A stretch of 64,000 nucleotides of DNA from Flaccisagitta enflata (taxonomy: Eukaryota; Chaetognatha; Sagittoidea; Aphragmophora): assembly GCA_965153355.1 (NCBI GenBank), contig OZ231128.1, positions 27,838,001 to 27,902,000 on the forward strand, written 5' to 3'. Below are positions 22,711 through 64,000 of the stretch, one piece after another. Both the position numbers and the translations under genes were made by a program. The notes below the pieces were generated by a model that saw only the letters and a list, made by a program, of their open reading frames with translations, did no database searches and was not told where the DNA came from. The stretch's first letter is position 1. The number at the start of each line of letters is the position of its first letter.

Positions 22711-22899
22711 AACAAGGCCAGGCACTCGGCCATACCAATTGTGGACGGGTGGGCAGGGGCGGAAGTGCGCGTTTTCACACTTTTCGACTTGTGCACACCA
22801 ACGGACGGACGGACGGACGGATGGACGGACAGACGGACGGATGGATGGACGGACAGATGGACAAAGGCTCTTATAGAGTTGCGTGTCCGCAACTAAAAA
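22711..22899 (-). mobile_element. R1 element, complete copy
   Basis: aacaaggccaggcactcggc, ttgtggacgggtgggcaggg, (ggac)n core, ctcttatagagttgcgtgtc, ending gtccgcaact. Confidence 0.88.
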
Positions 22900-22959
22900 T
22901 CAATTTGAATTTTTCTTAAACATATCTTTAAAAAATCAAAATATGAAAAATATTTGTTG

Positions 22960-23130
22960 TAGAGCATTCTGCTTGGCGCCAAATGAAGGAGAATTATCAA
23001 ATTTACTTACCTTATCAATTTCATTTTAGGGCTCATTCGCTCAATCAAGAACCAAAACTTTCATATAAGAAAATGAAAACCATGTGTCTCTGGAATATGT
23101 CAAAAAGTCGAAGACTGACTTCAACTTTTT
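22960..23130. repeat. R6 repeat, copy 1
   Basis: ttggcgccaaatgaaggaga and tcaaaaagtcgaa match the order of motifs at 31070-31250. Confidence 0.5.
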
Positions 23131-23194
23131 TCCTGATTAGAGGCAAGAATTGAGAATTATGTTTTGTCTACTGACTGATTGAGTCAGTTTTTTA

Positions 23195-23505
23195 CCTCAA
23201 AATATTCTTCAAGACTATTTCTACAGTCAGCTATAAAGCTGTAGGACTGATGGCACATAAATCACAATAAAATTGGTTTATTACCTCAAAATATTCTGTA
23301 GGATTATTGCTACAGTGAGCTGTAAAGCTGTAGGACTGATGGTGCACAACCCATTAAGCAGTAGGACAAAAGACACCTAGGACTATTGACCTGTAGGATT
23401 ACTGAATAGTAGGACTGTTGAAACGTAGGATTACTGCATAGTTGGACTATTGAAACGTAGGACTGTTGAGGCGTAGGATTAACAAGCGTAGGACTAGAGG
23501 ACCCT
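23195..23505. repeat. 87-bp duplication and GTAGGACTATTGA minisatellite
   Basis: cctcaaaatattct...gctgtaggactgatgg occurs twice (from about 23200 and 23287); then ~19-bp units around gtaggactgttgaaac to 23500. Confidence 0.85.
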
Positions 23506-23907
23506 CCCCGGAGAATGCTTCCTTTGTATTCATCCGCATGCGGCTGCTTTCATCTTAAGTAAATCAGGTTCGATCTGGTCCCAAGTTTCAGGGTGGGATT
23601 AATAGCAGTTTTGGGTGATAACTTTTGAATGAGTGAATGGATTTTAAAAATTCCTTCGAATTTGGAATATTGAGACAAAAATACATGGTTTGGAAACGGA
23701 AAAGGTTATTTTTTAGGTCACGCTGAGAATCTGCTGGCCTACCCAAAAATATGTATCCAACTGCCATATCACCTTCGTTTTTAGTCCTTCTCGAGGTTTA
23801 CCCGTCTGATCCCTTGTATGAGGGAAGAAAGGAACTTTTGGATTTCGCAATTTGCAATTTTGCAATTTTTATGACAAAAATTATGTGACACATGCGCCCA
23901 GCATGCC

Positions 23908-24009
<102 letters not shown>

Positions 24010-24296
24010 ATTGTATTTAGGGACTAATTCGTGTGCAATATGTGCCAGTGCATTCTCTTCCTTTTCTCCTCCTCCGTGTGAGATTGGTCGTTTGTCATTG
24101 CCAGCAATTTGACTTTTATTGCTCCATTTTCCTCTCGTTAAGACTCTTTACGGCGTCTACGCAGCCATGGCTCGTCAAGTTTGTCCATTCTTTATTCTTT
24201 CATGTCGTTTTTTATGGTTTTAATTCCACTTATTTCTTCCCCGGGAAAAAAGGGTTGCGCTCTTCACACAAAAAAGGAGAGGGTATTTCTTAGCGG

Positions 24297-24415
24297 ACAA
24301 GGCCATGAGGCCAAGAGGGTGCGCCTAGTGTCTCAAGCGTGACGGTCAGATGGACAAATGGACAAATACGGAACGACGGACAAAACCCGAGTGGGATGAA
24401 TCTAAAAACTCGAGA
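24297..24415 (-). mobile_element. R1 relic
   Basis: acaaggccatgaggcc, tcaagcgtgacggtcagatg, and gacggacaaaacccgagtgg remain; the terminal hairpin is lost. Confidence 0.5.
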
Positions 24416-26266
24416 CCTATGCACAAAATGTTCGACATTACGTTGTGTCATCATAAGTTCATAAATACCCCCTCCTAAGTCCTATCCTAGATCAAAACTA
24501 TTTCTTGTGATTTCATTAAGTGTTTTCTCATTTCCTAAGTAGATAACACCAACAGTTTTGAAATTTTTTTTCCATTTTTCTCCAGTTCGCCGCAAAAAAA
24601 AGTTTTAGGTCTTTTCCATGTTATATCTCTAGTATTTATTGGTGGATCATAGAAAAACTCATGATAGAATTATTTAAGAGCTTCAAAAAATGAAGTATTT
24701 GACGCCAAGTGCAACTATGTCGGTCAAACGGTTTGAAGGTTAAAGAAGTTTGTAATTGATGTCTCAAAAATCAGTTAGGAAAAAAATAATTTTTCCAACA
24801 GTCTCTAATGCTTATTTTATCATAGATAATTCATGATTTTAGCTACAAAATCGTTTTATATGACATATTCAGGACTCGTCAAGCAAAACTGTACATCCCA
24901 ACAACCCCAGAATCTATCAGACACTTACGGGAATGATGATAATGAGAAAGTGTTTAATAATTATTAAATTATTATAAAGTTCAATAGATTTTTGAAGCGT
25001 TCAGGTGATGAAACCTAAGGTAAACCCTTGCAACTTGTTTTTTTTTAATACTGCACCATTTTTCACTTTCTAGTCAAACTGTTAAGGTTCATTTAAGTAT
25101 TGTAGTCTAAATTTTGGATAATAAAGAAAAAATATTTAAAAAGTTGTGTTTATTACTACAAAATAGGATTTGATACTACCTAAAACTTTTTTTTGCGCCG
25201 CACTGTAGTTCACTATCTTTGATTTCTTTAATCATAGTTCTTAGTGTTAGGATCTGAAGGGTTTGTTGGTGTATCGCACTGAATTTGTGTTTGTATTTTA
25301 TTTTTCCAAGTTGGCACAAATGTTTGTTTTTGTTTGTTAAATGACTTCACTTCTTTTCTGGTAAGACACATTTATTTGTAAGAAACATGAGTCTGAGATT
25401 TGCCAAATTTTCAAAACTAAATGAAGGAATGCCCAGGCTGAGATTCTGATTTGGCAATTTTCATGAAAGTTCTTTTTTGCATCTTAATGTAGATGCTAGT
25501 AAATCAAGTTTTCAGAGAAGATAGGTTTTTCTTGTGAAAAAAACTTTATCTTTGGGACTGGGGTTCTTACATTCTAAGTTCTATGATGATATACAAGTTT
25601 TCAGCTAAAACTACAGTAACAGCGACACAATCATTCGCAAACATCACACAATCAATGAAAATCAAAAAGAGTGATATCAAACGAGAAGAACGAATGAAAC
25701 ACGGGAAATTGTCAACATGAACACAAGAGAAGTTGCAATTTCCTCCATTGCTCTCTCCTCACTTAACATTTTTTGTGATCATTTCTTTACCTAATGGATG
25801 GCAACTCAAAATCCATATTTTCTTTTAGATACTAAAAGTAATGCATTTATGTAATGAGTGGGCTGTGTATCAACGATTCATTCGACATCTTTTGTCATTT
25901 ATTATTCAGTTTAAATGTAACAATAAACAACTTGTTTCATTTTATGTTTTTGTTCAAATAATCGTTGATTCTTTTGTGTGTCAGGTTGAAAACGCACAAA
26001 ATCTGACCTTTTCGCGTCCTTGATCGCTATCCATTTTTATTGTGTCAAAAGTGATAAAGCCACATTTCCGATGTCTTTCCATCTCTGTTATGTTATCTGT
26101 CGATAAATATCAAATGTTGCCAGCCCTCATTCTTGTCTGAATAGTTTTAACCCTCCCCCCATTAAGCACTAAAATGCCGCGAAGCTTTTTTGCTCAGCCG
26201 CTACGACCATTTTAGTGACTTAATGGCATCTCTGTCAGCGCTTGACAGGGAGTTAAAATCAAAGGC
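24416..26266. other. No gene seen
   Basis: 1.85 kb of AT-rich sequence with many stops in all frames and no recognisable repeat. If the dynein gene extends upstream, this would be intron. Confidence 0.5.
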
Positions 26267-26874
<608 letters not shown>

Positions 26875-27016
26875 CTGCTTCAATCTTCACTCATTCACTC
26901 CCATTTTTCGCTTTTGTTGTGCTAAGTGTCTCTCATTACCTTAATATATCTTGTATATGTAATTGTTCACATGTTACTGTTAATCGAACCTATTTCAACC
27001 CACTGCCAACATTTAG

Positions 27017-62528
<35,512 letters not shown>

Positions 62529-63210
62529 GTAAGGAGTACGGCATGGTAGGAATTGTGTGGGACGGATGACGTTGCTCATTTACTCTCTCAAGCAAGATTC
62601 TTTTTTTTTCAAAATCCTAAACATTGCACATTGATTATGATCTTCATAACTCGTCAGGGTTTTTAGCATGAGTCATTATAAGCATAAATGATTATTTAAA
62701 AATCATGTTTTGAACTCGGCTCACATAAAAGAATCGGTGGGCAGGGGCAATGATGCAGCAGGCCTTTTTGGCCTTTTCGTTCATTAGATAACAAATTGGG
62801 ACGGAGAAACCGACCAATGGTCGGAAGGACAGAAAGATGAACGGACTACAAAATTGCGACCAAAAAAACTAGACGTCAAGAAGCCTTTTGTTTTTAGTCA
62901 CCGAAGAACTCGAGAATTCAATTGAAATATTTTTTACGAGCCGAGCCACTAGTATTTTACAAAAATCAATATGGCTCCAAGCAAAGTTATCATGTGCACT
63001 CGAACTCTCAACGTATCATCCCATGATGTCCAAAGTGATTGCGCAACAAGTTCTAGCGAAATTTGGAAGTGAACCAAAAACCTCAATTTAATCTCAATAA
63101 TAAAACGATTTTGATTATGTACTAAATACAATCGTGATACAAGAAAAAAAAAAGGTTCTCAACAAGGTGGTTCCCCGGTCTCGGCTGTCACATGAGAAAC
63201 ACGAGGAAGA
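62529..63210. other. Intron after dynein exon 31
   Basis: Apart from the R1 relic nothing is recognised; no further dynein exon. Confidence 0.5.
62735..62865 (-). mobile_element. R1 relic
   Basis: cggtgggcaggggcaatgat, gaccgaccaatggtcgg, ctacaaaattgcgac. Confidence 0.5.
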
Positions 63211-63560
<350 letters not shown>

Positions 63561-64000
63561 ACAAAATCATTTCGCAACAACCACAAAATTCATAGGTCTG
63601 TACAGAGAGAAGGTTAATATAAGGTGTGAACCCCTGAAAACTGTAACACCCCCACCTACAGCTCTGATCGATTAGATTATAGACATTCTAGAATTACAGG
63701 AAAAATGTTTATATTAATACAAATGGCGTCACCAGAGCGATTTTTCATTTTTGTTTTTTAAGTCCAGTTAAGCTTAATTAAGTACCGTCACACGGGGCTA
63801 ATCAGGACACTTTTTCTAAATTCTGCTCTGTATCTTTGAAATTCCCATAGATAAATCCCAGCATATTCCCCCTTTAATTACCACTGATGAAGGGCTTATT
63901 GCACGCAAAGAACCAAAATCCAATACCAACCCCTTAGGTGAGAATTTTATAAAAAAATGCCCCGTAGTGGGGCAAATCGGGACGCCATTACTTGACTGTG
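63561..64000. other. Intron, possible element edge
   Basis: accgtcacacggggctaatc at about 63784 and gtagtggggcaaatcgggac at about 63964 share a GGGGC-AATC-GGAC motif; may be part of a repeat running past the window. Confidence 0.35.

Overview
This is nuclear DNA of a ciliated eukaryote: GT-AG introns, long AT-rich non-coding stretches crowded with microsatellites, many short inverted-repeat elements, and most of the motor half of a dynein heavy chain on the + strand. Two degraded non-LTR retrotransposon fragments (a restriction-like endonuclease tail and a reverse-transcriptase C-terminus) and TTAGGG-type repeats point to an animal, probably an invertebrate. Ser/Gly/Asn-rich insertions in the dynein are unusual for animals, so a protist is not excluded. 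The species cannot be named from the sequence.

Layout. 1-10.7 kb: a nest of repeats (21-bp minisatellite, foldback element, a four-copy 375-bp satellite, 2 kb of short-period minisatellites, inverted repeat pairs). 10.75-12.95 kb: last exons of an unrecognised Ser/Gly-rich, acidic low-complexity protein (gene A), with a 592-bp foldback element in one intron. 13-27 kb: no convincing exon; GGC-rich tandem repeats, one minus-strand ORF, nested MITEs, a cluster of GC hairpins, foldback elements. 27.0-62.5 kb: 31 exons (2,462 codons) of an axonemal-type dynein heavy chain, from the AAA2-AAA3 linker through AAA3, AAA4, stalk, AAA5, AAA6 and part of the C-terminal domain. 62.5-64 kb: intron; the last exons lie outside the window.

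The dynein would be an ATP-driven, minus-end-directed microtubule motor of the ciliary axoneme. All 30 exon junctions keep the reading frame and domain order. The tail, linker, AAA1 and most of AAA2 should lie upstream, but I could not find them in the 14 kb before the first recognised exon.

The most interesting signals are in the introns: (1) an abundant non-autonomous repeat (R1, about 20 copies) with subterminal inverted repeats that covary between copies and a terminal hairpin followed by CTAA, resembling Helitron/Helentron-derived elements; (2) TTAGGG-like arrays sitting inside inverted-repeat-bounded elements, several times over; (3) (AG)n tracts next to 5' splice sites and (CT)n tracts next to 3' splice sites, complementary within one intron; (4) two decayed duplicate copies of a dynein exon in the intron before the functional one; (5) nested hAT-like MITEs, one with an exact 8-bp target duplication.
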